Source: Gammaproteobacteria bacterium
GTDB taxonomy: Bacteria > Pseudomonadota > Gammaproteobacteria > Steroidobacterales > Steroidobacteraceae
DNA: 64,000 nt
Reading direction: 5' to 3'
Assembly: GCA_016874235.1 (NCBI GenBank)
Contig: VGUJ01000006.1
Location: 28,645-92,644, forward strand
Each line of letters opens with the position of its first letter. The first letter of the stretch is position 1. The notes beneath the pieces were generated by a model. It saw nothing but the letters and a program-made list of their open reading frames with translations, had not been told where the DNA came from and did not search any database. Below are positions 31,104 through 44,617 of this stretch, piece after piece. Position numbers and translations under genes: made by a program.

Positions 31104-32796
31104 GCATATCGCCTGCCTCCAACATTTCGGCGGCATGCTCTCGGGCTTTACCGGTGATCGACACGCCGCCCAGCATTCGAGCGATTTCTTCGATCCGCGA
31201 ATCGCGCTCGAGCGGCGTGACTTGTGTGCGCGTCGTGCGTCCGTCGCTCATCTTCGACACTCTCAGGTGCTGGTTGCCGAGCGCAGCGACTTGCGGCAGG
31301 TGCGTCACGCAAAGCACTTGAGCCGACACACCGAGTGCTGCCAATTCGCGACCGACGATTTCGGCGACGGCGCCGCCGACACCTGAGTCGACTTCGTCAA
31401 AAACCATACACCCGCCGGCGGCGAGATCTTTGATGCGACCGGCCAGTGCCACCTGAGCGGCGAGTGAGAGGCGGGAGAGCTCGCCGCCGGAGGCCACTTT
31501 ACCGATGGGCCGCGCCGGTTGCCCCGCATTGGCGGAGACGAGAAACGCGACGTCTTCCAGACCATTTGCCGAGGTACCGCCGTCGGGTTTATCCACGGCA
31601 GACAGTTCGATGTCGAACTTGCCGCCGATCATGCCGAGCTTTTGCATGCGAGCACTGATCTCGGTGGCGAGCTCCGCGGCGGTCTTGCGACGCTTTTTGG
31701 AGAGTTGTGATGCGGCCTCGCACCAGGCGTCGATGGCTGATTTCACGTGCGTGCGTAGCGCCGAGAGGTTGGCATCGATTTGGTCGAGGCGCATGAGCTC
31801 GTCGGAGAGCTCAGTGGCCTTGGCCGGCAGTTCGTCGACGGTGCAGCGGTGCTTGCGTGCGAGCGACTCGATCGTAGCGAGTCGTTGCTCGAGTACTTCT
31901 TGTCGACGTGGGTCAGCTTCGATCGAGTCGAGGTAACGCGTGAGCTCCTGGGCGCCGTCGGCGATGCGGATGGCTGCCTCCTCGAGCGGGAGCAACAGTG
32001 CGTCGAGTTTGGAATCGAACGCGGCGACCTGACGCAGCGCGACCAGCGCGCGTGACACTGCGTGATGCGCATTGTGATCTTCGGCGTCATAAAGAAGATC
32101 AAGCGCGCTGCGCGCCGCGTCCGCGAGACGTCCGGAGTTGGCGAGTCGATTGCGCTCTTCGCTGAGCGAGTGGAGTTCTCCGGGCTTCAGAGACAGCGCG
32201 GCGAGTTCGCCGGTCTGATGTCGCAGTAGGTCGAGTCGGGCATCCCGATCGCGAGCGGCGGCTTCGAGCGATTCGAGGGCGCTCGAGTGCTGGAGGCGCT
32301 CGCGGTGCAGTCTCAAGACCTCGGCGGCGAGCGGATCGTGTCCGCCGAACGCATCGAGGAGTTCTCGTTGAGCGCCGCTCTTAACGAGGCTTTGAAACTC
32401 ATGTTGCCCGTGAATTTCGGCCAGTGACTCGCCGACGGATCTCAGTGTTTGAAGCGGCACCTGCTGGCCATTGAGATAGGCGCGTGATTTGCCCTCGCGT
32501 GTGAGGACTCGCCGAACGACGAGCTCTTCGTCGATCTCGATGCTTTGTTCTTCGAGGAGCGACAAGAGAGACTTGGGTGCTGCGCCGATATCGAAGGTGG
32601 CGGTGATTTCCGCGCGATCGGCGCCATGACGAATCGCTTCGGCGCCTCCGCGGCCACCGACCGCTAGTTGAAGGGCATCGACAAGGATCGACTTGCCCGC
32701 ACCGGTTTCACCGGTGAGTACGGTGAGCCCGCGCGAAAAGTCGACTTCGACGGCATCGATGATCGCGAAGTCTCGGATGTGCAAATGCGAGAGCAT
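31024..32796 (-). CDS. recN: DNA repair protein RecN
   Basis: This 590-residue SMC-like ATPase has Walker A GETGAGKS near residue 31, a long central helical region (roughly 160-400) and a C-terminal ABC signature and Walker B (ASGGELSRLSLA, MVFDEVDSGVGG). It acts in double-strand break repair. The final 35 residues are a Ser/Arg/Gly-rich tail beyond the usual end, and this tail lies in the 80-base overlap with fur. nadK is immediately upstream on the same strand, 11 bases away. Confidence 0.95.
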   Translation of the reverse strand: MLSHLHIRDFAIIDAVEVDFSRGLTVLTGETGAGKSILVDALQLAVGGRGGAEAIRHGADRAEITATFDIGAAPKSLLSLLEEQSIEIDEELVVRRVLTREGKSRAYLNGQQVPLQTLRSVGESLAEIHGQHEFQSLVKSGAQRELLDAFGGHDPLAAEVLRLHRERLQHSSALESLEAAARDRDARLDLLRHQTGELAALSLKPGELHSLSEERNRLANSGRLADAARSALDLLYDAEDHNAHHAVSRALVALRQVAAFDSKLDALLLPLEEAAIRIADGAQELTRYLDSIEADPRRQEVLEQRLATIESLARKHRCTVDELPAKATELSDELMRLDQIDANLSALRTHVKSAIDAWCEAASQLSKKRRKTAAELATEISARMQKLGMIGGKFDIELSAVDKPDGGTSANGLEDVAFLVSANAGQPARPIGKVASGGELSRLSLAAQVALAGRIKDLAAGGCMVFDEVDSGVGGAVAEIVGRELAALGVSAQVLCVTHLPQVAALGNQHLRVSKMSDGRTTRTQVTPLERDSRIEEIARMLGGVSITGKAREHAAEMLEAGDMLSRRSSSRDGGSSSAGSARKSRGRAR

Positions 32797-32807
32797 GGAA
32801 GCAGGGT

Positions 32808-33698
32808 TCAGCGCTGCGCGTCGAAACTACGACGGCCCCAGTTGAGCTTGCTGCGCAGGAGTCGGTAGTAGTCGTAGCCTTCAGGATGCAGCAGCGTGAT
32901 TCGTGCACCCGCCGTGCGGATGACGAGCGACTCGCCTGGGTTGAGCGGGGCGAGCGATCGACCGTCGCAGGCCACCTCCGCAGATGAATCGGGGCGGTCG
33001 ATGATGCGGATTTCGATGGCGGAGCGTGCCGACACCACGATGGGACGATCAGAAAGGGTGTGTGGGCAGATCGGCGTGACCACCACGATCTCGAGCGACG
33101 GATCGACGATTGGGCCTCCGCAGGAAAGAGCGTAGGCCGTAGAACCGGTGGCGCTGGCGACGACGAGGCCATCGCCACCGTGACTATTGACGAAATGGCC
33201 GTCGATCCAGGTTTCGAAATCGATGAGATGACCGCTTTGTCGCTTTTGAAGGACCACGTCGTTGAGAGCAAGGCCGCTGACCGTCGAGCCGGCAGCCGAT
33301 TTGATCTCAGCACGCAGCAATGGCCGCTCGTCCCGCAGGCACTGGCCCGCGAGGGCGGCATCGACCGCGCTCAGCATGTCTTCGGGCATGACGTCGGTGA
33401 GAAAGCCGAGTCGTCCTCGATTGACACCGAGTAGCGGCGTGCCGTGCTCGGCCACCAAGCCCGCGGCGTAGAGCAGGGTGCCATCGCCGCCAATGGCGAT
33501 GATGAGATCGGCCTCGCGGATTAAGGCTGACTCGGACAGAAAACGCGCCTCGACGCCCTGAAGGCGGTCGCGCTCGTCTTCGGAGGCGAGTGCTTCCAGG
33601 CCTCGGGAGGCAAGATGACGGGCGATGAGCGCTGCGCTCTCGGCGACGCGGGTGTCGGCAAATCGGGTGATGAGCGCGCAGCGGCGAATGTCGGTCAT
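32808..33698 (-). CDS. nadK: NAD kinase
   Basis: This 296-residue enzyme phosphorylates NAD to NADP using ATP. The GGDGT motif lies in IIAIGGDGTLLYAAG (about residues 68-82). NRGRLGFLTDV and the conserved GSTAYALSCGGPIVDP block are present. The nadK-recN order on one strand is common in Gammaproteobacteria. It is divergent from hrcA. Confidence 0.96.
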   Translation of the reverse strand: MTDIRRCALITRFADTRVAESAALIARHLASRGLEALASEDERDRLQGVEARFLSESALIREADLIIAIGGDGTLLYAAGLVAEHGTPLLGVNRGRLGFLTDVMPEDMLSAVDAALAGQCLRDERPLLRAEIKSAAGSTVSGLALNDVVLQKRQSGHLIDFETWIDGHFVNSHGGDGLVVASATGSTAYALSCGGPIVDPSLEIVVVTPICPHTLSDRPIVVSARSAIEIRIIDRPDSSAEVACDGRSLAPLNPGESLVIRTAGARITLLHPEGYDYYRLLRSKLNWGRRSFDAQR

Positions 33699-33777
33699 GG
33701 GACGGGGTCCGAGGAAAACCTGCGCCGTTTTATCACGTCCCTTGACGCAGTAAAGGTCCTGTCGTTAGTTTTTGTTC

Positions 33778-34842
33778 ATGGCCCACGAATACGAACTGCT
33801 GAATGAGCGCGCCCAGCAGTTGCTGAGGGTTCTGGTCGAGAGTTACATCCGTGAGGGACAGCCCGTCGGCTCCCGAGCGCTGTCGCGCGACTCGGGGTTG
33901 CAGCTGTCCTCGGCCACTATTCGCAACGTCATGGCGGATCTCGAGGAGCTCGGGTTCGTCGCATCGCCGCACACCTCAGCGGGTCGCATCCCCACGGATC
34001 GCGGTTACCGGTTCTTCGTCGATACGTTGCTGCGCTCGAGGCCCCTCGACGAGGCAGCGGTCGCCGAGGTCCGGCGTCATCTCGATGTCTCGGCGAATGA
34101 CGATCCGAAGGCCTTGGTCGCCAACGCCTCCCAGTTGCTCTCGAATGTCACGCGCCTCGCGGGCGTCGTGACGGTGCCGAGACCGTCGGTCGCCTCGATC
34201 ACCCAGATCGAGTTTGTAGCGCTCTCCGAGAACCGGGTACTCGTGGTGCTCGTGTTCAACGATCGCGAGGTTCAGAACCGCATCATTCACCTCTCGCGAC
34301 ACCATACGCCCGAGGAACTGCGGCGCGCCGCGCATTATCTCAACGAACAATTGATCGGCCGGTCGGCCGATGCGGCGCGAGTCGAGATCTTGCGTCAGTT
34401 GCAGGAAGCCCGCGAACACATGAACTCGCTGATGCTCGATGCCATCACCATGGCGCAGCAGGTGTTCGATCAAGGCGGGGCCTCGCAGTCGGCCGGTCTC
34501 GATTACATCGTTGCGGGCGAAACCAATCTCATGGGTGCCGCTCAGCTGACCAGTGTCGAAAAGCTCAAGCGCTTGTTCGAGGCTTTTAATGAAAAGCGCG
34601 ACTTCCTGCACCTGCTCGATCAGAGTCTGCACGCCGAGGGGGTGCAGATTTTCATTGGCAAGGAGTCGGGTTATCAGATGCTCGATGACTGTAGCGTCAT
34701 CACGGCGCCGTACAGCGCGGGTGACGGGGTCATAGGTGTCATTGGGGTCATCGGTCCGACTCGAATGGCCTACGAGCGGGTCATTCCCATTGTCGACGTG
34801 ACGGCCCGACTGCTCGGTTCAGCCCTCAACGCCCGACGTTGA
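33778..34842 (+). CDS. hrcA: Heat-inducible transcription repressor HrcA
   Basis: From the ATG at 33778 this is 354 residues (MAHEYELLNERAQQLLRVLV). The N-terminal winged helix (SSATIRNVMADLEELGFV, SAGRIPTDRGYRFFVD) is classic. The GAF-like middle and the C-terminal IGVIGPTRMAYERVIPIVD complete the family pattern. It represses groESL or dnaK operons by binding CIRCE in other bacteria. I find no CIRCE in the grpE or dnaK leaders, so its target here probably lies elsewhere (groESL). Confidence 0.94.
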   Translation: MAHEYELLNERAQQLLRVLVESYIREGQPVGSRALSRDSGLQLSSATIRNVMADLEELGFVASPHTSAGRIPTDRGYRFFVDTLLRSRPLDEAAVAEVRRHLDVSANDDPKALVANASQLLSNVTRLAGVVTVPRPSVASITQIEFVALSENRVLVVLVFNDREVQNRIIHLSRHHTPEELRRAAHYLNEQLIGRSADAARVEILRQLQEAREHMNSLMLDAITMAQQVFDQGGASQSAGLDYIVAGETNLMGAAQLTSVEKLKRLFEAFNEKRDFLHLLDQSLHAEGVQIFIGKESGYQMLDDCSVITAPYSAGDGVIGVIGVIGPTRMAYERVIPIVDVTARLLGSALNARR

Positions 34843-34845
34843 CCC

Positions 34846-34874
34846 CTTGATTTGCGGGGGGAGACCCCCTATAT
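34846..34874 (+). promoter_or_regulatory. Probable sigma-32 promoter upstream of grpE
   Basis: CTTGATT at 34846-34852 is followed by a 12-base spacer and CCCCCTATAT at 34865-34874. This matches the RpoH consensus (CTTGAA, CCCCAT-T). It begins 4 bases after the hrcA stop. A perfect 7-base hairpin follows at 34873-34889 in the grpE leader, with no T run. Confidence 0.65.
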
Positions 34875-34953
34875 CGCCCTTCGGGCGATGCCGGACATTG
34901 TTCGGTCTCAGCCTCCGGTAGCTTAGGCAACTTACTGTTTTGAAGGGCTTTAA

Positions 34954-35484
34954 ATGGGTCAAAACCCGGAAAACGAGTCGTTTACGCCGTTTGCGGGCCC
35001 GGAAGGGACGTCGGAGCTCGAAACGTTGCGGCAGGCTATGGCCGCCGCCGAGGCCCAGGCTCAGGCTGCGCGCGATCAGGCGCTGCGTGCCTTGGCTGAG
35101 CTCGAGAACGTGCGCAAGCGGGCGCAGCGCGACGTCGAAAACGCGCATCGGTTTGCACTCGAAAAATTCGCGCAAGAATTACTGCCCGTCAAAGATAGTC
35201 TCGATCTTGCCATCGAGAGTGCGGGTCGGGCCGATGCCGCGGCGCTTGTCGAGGGGCAGGCGGCCACCCAGCGCCTGCTCGGTAAAGCGCTCGAGCGGGG
35301 TGGCATCGTCGAGATCAACCCCGTGGGCGAACCGTTTGATGCGAATCTGCATGAGGCCATCGCGGCCCAGCCTTCGGAGACGGCCGAGCCGAACTCTGTG
35401 CTGGCGGTGGTCCAGCGCGGCTACACCTTGAATGGGCGTTTGTTGCGGGCGGCGAGGGTGATCGTCGCTCGGGCACCGGGCTGA
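34954..35484 (+). CDS. grpE: Nucleotide exchange factor GrpE
   Basis: This 176-residue DnaK co-chaperone releases ADP from DnaK. After a short acidic N-terminus come a long coiled coil (residues about 25-80, LENVRKRAQRDVENAHRFALEKF) and a beta domain with GGIVEINPVGEPFDANLHEAIA and VLAVVQRGYTLNGRLLRAARVIV. Length is normal. dnaK follows after a leader containing its own sigma-32-like promoter. Confidence 0.96.
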   Translation: MGQNPENESFTPFAGPEGTSELETLRQAMAAAEAQAQAARDQALRALAELENVRKRAQRDVENAHRFALEKFAQELLPVKDSLDLAIESAGRADAAALVEGQAATQRLLGKALERGGIVEINPVGEPFDANLHEAIAAQPSETAEPNSVLAVVQRGYTLNGRLLRAARVIVARAPG

Positions 35485-35498
35485 AGTATCGCAACGCA

Positions 35499-35527
35499 TT
35501 GAAATCCTTCGAACCTGTCCCCAATTA
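35499..35527 (+). promoter_or_regulatory. Probable sigma-32 promoter upstream of dnaK
   Basis: TTGAAA at 35499-35504, a 14-base spacer and CCCCAATTA at 35519-35527 match the heat-shock promoter consensus well. It lies about 50 bases before the dnaK ATG. This suggests dnaK-dnaJ can be transcribed independently of grpE under heat shock. Confidence 0.65.
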
Positions 35528-35577
35528 ATCGGACAACGGAAACCATCGCGGCGGCAAGACCGTCACGGAGAGACATC

Positions 35578-37527
35578 ATGGGCAAAGTTATCGGCATCGA
35601 CCTCGGTACCACCAACTCCTGCGTCGCCATCATGGAAGGCGGCAAGCCTCGCGTCATCGAGAACAGCGAGGGCGATCGCACCACGCCGTCGATCGTCGCG
35701 TTCACGAAGGATGACGAGGTGCTCGTCGGGCAGTCGGCCAAGCGCCAGGCCGTCACGAATCCGCAGAACACGCTGCATGCGGTCAAGCGGCTGATCGGGC
35801 GTCGCTTCGACGAAAAGATCGTTCAGAAGGACATCGACATGGTGCCCTACAAGATCGTCAAGGCCGATAACGGTGACGCCTGGATCGAAGCTCAGGGCAA
35901 GAAGATGGCACCGCCCGAAGTGTCGGCGCGCGTGCTCATGAAGATGAAGAAGACCGCCGAAGATTTCCTCGGCGAAGAAGTCTCGGAGGCTGTCGTCACG
36001 GTTCCAGCGTACTTCAATGATTCCCAGCGTCAGGCAACCAAAGACGCCGGGCGTATCGCCGGCCTCAACGTCAAGCGCATCATCAACGAGCCGACGGCAG
36101 CGGCGCTCGCCTACGGCCTCGACAAGTCGGGCGGCGATCGCAAGATTGCGGTGTATGACCTCGGTGGTGGCACCTTCGACGTGTCGATTATCGAAATCGC
36201 CGAAGTCGATGGGGAGCGCCAGTTCGAAGTCCTCTCGACGAACGGCGACACCTTCCTCGGTGGCGAAGACTTCGATCTGCGCGTGATCAACTTCCTCGCC
36301 GACGAGTTCCTGAAAGAGTCGGGCGTCGACGTGCGGAAAGATCCGCTCGCGATGCAGCGCCTTAAGGAAGCGGCCGAGAAGGCCAAGATCGAGCTGTCCT
36401 CGAGTCAGCAGACCGACATCAACCTGCCGTACATCACGATGGATGCCTCGGGTCCGAAGCACCTCTCGGTCAAGCTCACTCGCGCAAAGCTCGAGTCGCT
36501 CGTCGAGGATCTCGTCAAGCGCACGATCGAGCCTTGCAAGGTCGCGCTCAAGGATGCTGGCTTGTCTGCTTCTGAGGTCTCTGAGGTCATTCTCGTGGGT
36601 GGCCAGACGCGCATGCCGCTCGTGCAAAAGCATGTCAAAGATTTCTTTGGCAAAGAGCCGCGCAAGGATGTGAATCCGGACGAGGCTGTCGCAGTCGGCG
36701 CGGCCATTCAGGGTGGTGTGCTCGCGGGCGACGTTAAGGACGTCTTGTTGCTCGACGTGACGCCGCTCTCGCTCGGTCTCGAGACGCTCGGTGGCGTGAT
36801 GACCAAGCTCATCGAAAAGAACACGACTATTCCGACCAAGCACTCGCAGGTGTTCTCGACCGCCGAAGACAACCAGACGGCCGTGACGATTCACGTGCTG
36901 CAAGGTGAGCGCGAGCGCGCGATCGACAACAAGTCGCTCGGCAAATTCGATCTGTCCGACTTGCCGGCGGCGCGTCGTGGCTCGCCGCAGATCGAGGTCA
37001 CCTTCGACATCGATGCAAACGGAATCCTCAATGTCTCGGCCAAAGACAAGGCGACAGGCAAGGAGCAGCGCATCGTCATTAAGGCCTCTTCGGGGCTCTC
37101 CGAAGAAGAGATCAAGCGCATGGTGAGCGATGCCGAGGCGCATGCGGACGAAGACCGCAAGTTCCGTGAGCTCGTCGAAGTGCGTAATCGTGCCGATGGT
37201 CTCGTGCACTCGGTCGAGCAGTCGCTCAAAGATTTGGGCGAAAAGGTGTCGACGGAGGATCGTCTGAAGGCCGAGAGCGCGCTCAATGATCTGAAGTCGG
37301 TGCTCAAGGATGATGACAAAGAAAAGATCGAGAAGAAGCTCGAGGCCTTAATGCAGGCCTCGGCCAGCATTGCCCAGCAGGCATATGCCCAAACGGGCGG
37401 CCCCGATGCAGGCGGTGCCGGCGCCGGTGAGACGGAGGCGAAATCGGGCGAGTCGGGGCGCGACGACGTGCTCGATGCCGAGTTTGAAGAAGTGAAGGAT
37501 AAGGACGACGGCCGTAAGGCGTCCTGA
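35578..37527 (+). CDS. dnaK: Chaperone DnaK (Hsp70)
   Basis: This 649-residue Hsp70 has the ATPase domain ([34 protein letters not shown]) at residues 1-385, the linker [12 protein letters not shown] near 389, and a substrate domain. The C-terminal 40 residues are Gly/Ala/acidic and end [12 protein letters not shown]. The ATG follows GGAGAGACATC. A long open frame on the opposite strand is a composition artefact. Confidence 0.98.
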   Translation: MGKVIGIDLGTTNSCVAIMEGGKPRVIENSEGDRTTPSIVAFTKDDEVLVGQSAKRQAVTNPQNTLHAVKRLIGRRFDEKIVQKDIDMVPYKIVKADNGDAWIEAQGKKMAPPEVSARVLMKMKKTAEDFLGEEVSEAVVTVPAYFNDSQRQATKDAGRIAGLNVKRIINEPTAAALAYGLDKSGGDRKIAVYDLGGGTFDVSIIEIAEVDGERQFEVLSTNGDTFLGGEDFDLRVINFLADEFLKESGVDVRKDPLAMQRLKEAAEKAKIELSSSQQTDINLPYITMDASGPKHLSVKLTRAKLESLVEDLVKRTIEPCKVALKDAGLSASEVSEVILVGGQTRMPLVQKHVKDFFGKEPRKDVNPDEAVAVGAAIQGGVLAGDVKDVLLLDVTPLSLGLETLGGVMTKLIEKNTTIPTKHSQVFSTAEDNQTAVTIHVLQGERERAIDNKSLGKFDLSDLPAARRGSPQIEVTFDIDANGILNVSAKDKATGKEQRIVIKASSGLSEEEIKRMVSDAEAHADEDRKFRELVEVRNRADGLVHSVEQSLKDLGEKVSTEDRLKAESALNDLKSVLKDDDKEKIEKKLEALMQASASIAQQAYAQTGGPDAGGAGAGETEAKSGESGRDDVLDAEFEEVKDKDDGRKAS

Positions 37528-37540
37528 TCCCCACTTCGTC

Positions 37541-38671
37541 ATGGCCAAGCGCGACTACTACAAGGTCCTCGATGTTCAGAGGAAAGCCTCGGAAGCAGAC
37601 ATCAAAAAGGCCTACCGTCGGCTGGCCATGAAGTACCACCCGGATCGTAATCCGGGTGACAAGGAAGCCGAGGAGAGCTTTAAAGAGGCGAAGGAAGCCT
37701 ACGAAGTCCTGAGTGACGAGCAGAGGCGTGCTATCTACGACCAGCACGGTCATGACGGCATCGATGCGGCGCGGCAGGGCGGTGGCGCGAGCGGCTTTGG
37801 CGGTGCGGACTTCGGCGATATCTTTGGCGAAGTCTTCGGCGATATCTTTGGGGGTGGGCGCCGCAGCGGACGCTCCCAGGTGTTTCGTGGTGCCGACCTG
37901 CGTTACGAACTCGAGCTCGAGCTGCCGCAAGCGGTATTCGGTTACACCACCGAGATCGAAATTCCGCGCCTCATGGAGTGCGAGACCTGCCATGGCTCGG
38001 GCGCCGCCAAAGGCCATACCCCGACCACTTGCGATCAGTGCCAAGGCTCGGGGCAGATGCGTATCTCGCAGGGCTTCTTCCAGTTGCAGCAACCCTGTAA
38101 CCGCTGTCGCGGTACCGGTCGAATCATCCGTAATCCTTGCGATACCTGCCTTGGGCAGGGTCGGGTTCGTCGCACGCGCAAGCTCTCGGTGAAGGTCCCG
38201 GCCGGCGTGTCGACCGGCGATCGCATTCGTCTCGGTGGGGAAGGTGAGGCGGGCCGCAACGGTGGTCCTCCGGGTGATCTCTACATCGAGATGAACGTCA
38301 AACCTCATCCGATCTTCGAGCGCGAGGGTGGCGATCTTTCCTGCGAGGTACCGGTCAGTTTTGCGACGGCGGTTCTCGGTGGGTCAGTCAAAGTACCGAC
38401 GCTCGAGGGCGATGTGTCGCTCAAGATCCCCGCCGAGACCCAATCGGGCCGGGTCTTTCGGCTGCGAGACAAGGGCGTTAAGCCGGTGCGCGGCGGTGAC
38501 CGTGGCGATCTCTTCTGTCGCGTTGTGGTAGAAACGCCGGTGAACCTGTCGAGCGATCAGCGCGAGTTGCTGAAGCAGTTCGACGAGTCGCTGCGTAGCG
38601 ACGGACGCGGTCACACGCCCCGCGAAGAAGGGTTCTTCGAAGGCGTGAAACGGTTTTTCGCCGGCAACTGA
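37541..38671 (+). CDS. dnaJ: Chaperone DnaJ (Hsp40)
   Basis: This 376-residue type I J-protein has the J domain with YHPDRN (about residues 32-37), a Gly/Phe-rich segment ([20 protein letters not shown]) and four CxxCxGxG zinc repeats ([32 protein letters not shown]). The C-terminal peptide-binding domain follows. It stimulates DnaK. It starts 13 bases after dnaK, so it is co-transcribed. Confidence 0.98.
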   Translation: MAKRDYYKVLDVQRKASEADIKKAYRRLAMKYHPDRNPGDKEAEESFKEAKEAYEVLSDEQRRAIYDQHGHDGIDAARQGGGASGFGGADFGDIFGEVFGDIFGGGRRSGRSQVFRGADLRYELELELPQAVFGYTTEIEIPRLMECETCHGSGAAKGHTPTTCDQCQGSGQMRISQGFFQLQQPCNRCRGTGRIIRNPCDTCLGQGRVRRTRKLSVKVPAGVSTGDRIRLGGEGEAGRNGGPPGDLYIEMNVKPHPIFEREGGDLSCEVPVSFATAVLGGSVKVPTLEGDVSLKIPAETQSGRVFRLRDKGVKPVRGGDRGDLFCRVVVETPVNLSSDQRELLKQFDESLRSDGRGHTPREEGFFEGVKRFFAGN

Positions 38672-38697
38672 GTGGCCGCGCGGCTCGGAGACGGTCG

Positions 38698-39462
38698 ATG
38701 CGTGTGGTGATTGTGGGTGCCGCAGGGCGCATGGGATGCGCCATACGCGAGGCGCTGGTGCTCCGCCCTGACGTCCAGTCAGTGGGCGCGATCGATCGTG
38801 AGATCGATGCGTCCCGTGGGATCTCCACCGACCTCGACTCGGCCCTTCGTGGTGCCGACGTCATGATCGATTTCTCCTCTCCGTCGTCCACAGTCGCCAA
38901 CCTTGCCGCCTGCGTGCGGCACGGGGTCGCTGCGCTCGTCGGGACCACAGGCCTGAGTGACGAGGCGGAGCGTGCGGCGAGTGAGGCCTCGGCCCGGATC
39001 CCTGTGCTCGTGGCCGCCAACACGAGTCTTGGGGTCACGCTGCTCATCGAGCTCGTCAGGCAAGCGGCCAAGGCCCTGCCGGCAGACTTCGATATCGAGA
39101 TCACCGAAGGGCACCATCGACACAAAAAAGACGCGCCGTCCGGAACCGCGCTTGCACTGGGTCGGGCGGCGGCCGAGGGGCGGGGGCAGGACTTTGAATC
39201 CGTCCGCGGCCCACTGCGCCCTCACGGTGAGGCGCCGCGACAGGTCGGGGGGATCGGCTTCTCGGTGATTCGGGCAGGGGATCTGGTCGGGGACCACGTT
39301 GTGCTGTTCGCCGGGGAGGGCGAACGGGTCACCGTGGGGCATCAGGCCACCGACCGGGCGATCTTCGCCCGAGGTGCCCTGAAGGCGGCTTCTTGGCTCG
39401 CCGGACGGGCGCCGGGGCGTTACCAGATGGTCGACGTACTCGGTTTAAAAACAAGCGCTTAG
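38698..39462 (+). CDS. dapB: 4-hydroxy-tetrahydrodipicolinate reductase
   Basis: This 254-residue enzyme catalyses a step of the lysine/diaminopimelate pathway. It has the nucleotide motif VVIVGAAGRMG (residues 3-13), GTTG near 81 and the catalytic signature EGHHRHKKDAPSGTALALG. It sits between dnaJ and carA, the usual gammaproteobacterial order. Confidence 0.97.
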   Translation: MRVVIVGAAGRMGCAIREALVLRPDVQSVGAIDREIDASRGISTDLDSALRGADVMIDFSSPSSTVANLAACVRHGVAALVGTTGLSDEAERAASEASARIPVLVAANTSLGVTLLIELVRQAAKALPADFDIEITEGHHRHKKDAPSGTALALGRAAAEGRGQDFESVRGPLRPHGEAPRQVGGIGFSVIRAGDLVGDHVVLFAGEGERVTVGHQATDRAIFARGALKAASWLAGRAPGRYQMVDVLGLKTSA

Positions 39463-39598
39463 AGCGTTCTCTGCGGCTATTTTCAAAGTCGAGATTGGGC
39501 CGATTCGGACCCATTTTCCCCGCCGAAATTCATGGACAGAAGGGGGGTAAAAACATAAAATTTCCTTCTAATCCGATAGGCGGGTTAGTCCGTGCAGG

Positions 39599-39635
39599 GC
39601 GGGAGGCGTTCGTAAGAGTGCCTCCCGCTTTGTTC
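39599..39635 (+). terminator. Strong hairpin with T-rich tail in the carA leader (possible attenuator)
   Basis: GCGGGAGGC at 39599-39607 pairs perfectly with GCCTCCCGC at 39620-39628 (loop 12 bases), followed by TTTGTT. The 230-base dapB-carA interval holds no gene. The hairpin could end dapB transcription or act as an attenuator for carAB. Which it does cannot be told from sequence. Confidence 0.5.
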
Positions 39636-39690
39636 ATGCGAACTCGGCTGCAGTGTCGGAGAATGTGGCAGGCAGCAACGGGTGGTTTAA

Positions 39691-40836
39691 GTGATCGATG
39701 CAGTGTTGGCGCTGGCTGACGGAACTCTCTTCCGCGGCCGCTCGATCGGCGCGGCAGGCAAGACCTCCGGAGAGGTCGTTTTCAATACTGCGCTCACCGG
39801 GTATCAGGAAATCCTTTCCGACCCGTCCTACTCGAAACAAATCGTCACCCTCACTTATCCCCACATCGGCAATGTCGGGACCAATGCCGATGACATGGAG
39901 TCGGCGCTCGCCTACGCGGCGGGTCTCGTCATCCGCGACCTGCCCCCTCGTGCGAGCAATTGGCGCCTCCAGGAGACGCTGCCGGAATTTTTGGGGCGGC
40001 ACGGCGTCGTCGCCATTGCCGATCTCGACACCCGTCGACTCACTCGCATTCTTCGAGAGGGCGGTGCTCAGTCAGGCTGCATCGTCACCGGCAAGGCGGG
40101 TGATGCGCTCGAGAGTCTCGAGCGCGACGCGCTCGTCGGCGCGCGAGCCTTCCCGGGCTTGAAGGGCATGGATCTCGCTAAAGTGGTATCGACTCGCCAG
40201 CGCTTTGAGTGGACGCAGGGCAGCACCTTCGATGCGCCGCCCCCCCAACGCGCAGACCACCGGCCGTATCGGGTCGTCGCCTACGACTACGGCGTCAAGT
40301 ACAACATTCTTCGTTTGCTCACCGATGCAGGTTGCGAGGTGACGGTCGTGCCGGCGCAGACGAGCGCCGCCGATGTTCTCGCGCTCTCGCCCGAAGGTGT
40401 TTTTCTCTCTAACGGGCCCGGCGATCCGGAGCCTTGCGATTACGCGATTACGGCGATCCAACAAATTCTCGAGCGCGACGTGCCGATTTTCGGAATTTGT
40501 CTCGGCCACCAGCTCCTCGGTCTCGCGAGTGGTGCGCGCACGATGAAGATGAAATTCGGTCATCACGGCGCCAACCATCCTGTCCAAGATTTACAGACCG
40601 GTCGCGTGCTCATTACGTCGCAAAATCACGGCTTCGCCATCGACGAGACCAGTTTGCCGAAGCATCTCGTCGCGACGCATCGCTCGCTTTTCGACGGCAC
40701 GTTACAAGGCGTGGCGCGTACCGATCGGGCCGCGTTCAGTTTTCAGGGACATCCGGAGGCGAGTCCCGGACCTCGTGACGTCAAATATTTGTTTGAACGA
40801 TTCACCGCCGCCATGCAGCGGCGTCGATCGTCCTGA
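39691..40836 (+). CDS. carA: Carbamoyl-phosphate synthase small subunit
   Basis: This 381-residue glutaminase subunit begins at a GTG ([14 protein letters not shown]). Its class I amidotransferase domain has the nucleophile Cys in [13 protein letters not shown] and His in [11 protein letters not shown]. It supplies ammonia to CarB for pyrimidine and arginine synthesis. carB begins 8 bases downstream. Confidence 0.97.
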   Translation: MIDAVLALADGTLFRGRSIGAAGKTSGEVVFNTALTGYQEILSDPSYSKQIVTLTYPHIGNVGTNADDMESALAYAAGLVIRDLPPRASNWRLQETLPEFLGRHGVVAIADLDTRRLTRILREGGAQSGCIVTGKAGDALESLERDALVGARAFPGLKGMDLAKVVSTRQRFEWTQGSTFDAPPPQRADHRPYRVVAYDYGVKYNILRLLTDAGCEVTVVPAQTSAADVLALSPEGVFLSNGPGDPEPCDYAITAIQQILERDVPIFGICLGHQLLGLASGARTMKMKFGHHGANHPVQDLQTGRVLITSQNHGFAIDETSLPKHLVATHRSLFDGTLQGVARTDRAAFSFQGHPEASPGPRDVKYLFERFTAAMQRRRSS

Positions 40837-40844
40837 GTCGAACC

Positions 40845-44069
<3,225 letters not shown>

Positions 44070-44070
44070 G

Positions 44071-44101
44071 CTGGCCTCTCTTTTGAGCCAGAATTGTTTT
44101 T
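44071..44101 (+). terminator. Weak hairpin with T tract between carB and greA
   Basis: CTGGC at 44071-44075 pairs with GCCAG at 44087-44091, followed by AATTGTTTTTT. The stem is only five bases, so it may be a weak terminator or attenuator; the T run overlaps the greA leader. Confidence 0.3.
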
Positions 44102-44114
44102 AGGAGGAGATCGC

Positions 44115-44591
44115 GTGAAGCGTAATCCCATGACGGCTCGCGGCGCCGAACTACTGCGCGCCGAGCTCAAGCGGCTCAAATCCGAAGACCGTCCGAACGT
44201 CATCAAGGCGATCGCGGAGGCGCGTAGCCATGGTGATCTCTCCGAGAACGCCGAGTATCACGCGGCGCGTGAGCAACAGGGTTTCATTGAAGGTCGCATT
44301 GCCGAGCTCGAGTCAAAGCTTTCCACCGCCGACATCATCGACGTTGCGCAACTCACCAATAACGGCAAGGTGGTGTTTGGTGCGACGGTCGAACTCGAGG
44401 GTGAGGATGACGGGAAAGCGGTGACCTACACCATCGTCGGAGAGGACGAGGCGGATATCCGGGCTGCGCGTATTGCGGTCACGTCGCCCATCGCTCGAGC
44501 GCTGATCGGCAAATCCGAAGGCGATGTCGTCGAGGTCGCCGCGCCAGGCGGAACTCGCAGCTACGAGATCGTCGCCGTCAGATACGAGTAA
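44115..44591 (+). CDS. greA: Transcription elongation factor GreA
   Basis: The GTG at 44115, 6 bases after TAGGAGGA, gives 158 residues, the family norm. The N-terminal coiled coil ([34 protein letters not shown]) and the C-terminal FKBP-like domain ([21 protein letters not shown]) are typical. It rescues backtracked RNA polymerase. It converges on yhbY. Confidence 0.96.
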   Translation: MKRNPMTARGAELLRAELKRLKSEDRPNVIKAIAEARSHGDLSENAEYHAAREQQGFIEGRIAELESKLSTADIIDVAQLTNNGKVVFGATVELEGEDDGKAVTYTIVGEDEADIRAARIAVTSPIARALIGKSEGDVVEVAAPGGTRSYEIVAVRYE

Positions 44592-44617
44592 CGGCGCGCG
44601 AGATCACACAGGCGCAA

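Noticed and set aside
33742..33770. TTGACG with a 17-base spacer considered as an hrcA promoter
   Set aside because: The -10 position reads TTAGTT, a poor match, and transcription would start at or inside the hrcA start codon.
34873..34889. 7-base perfect hairpin in the grpE leader considered as a terminator of hrcA
   Set aside because: No T tract follows, and it lies just downstream of the sigma-32-like promoter, so it is more likely a leader structure.
35563..37209. 548-codon open frame antisense to dnaK
   Set aside because: dnaK is unmistakable on the plus strand. The antisense frame stays open because of GC-rich codon bias, and its translation shows no recognisable domain.
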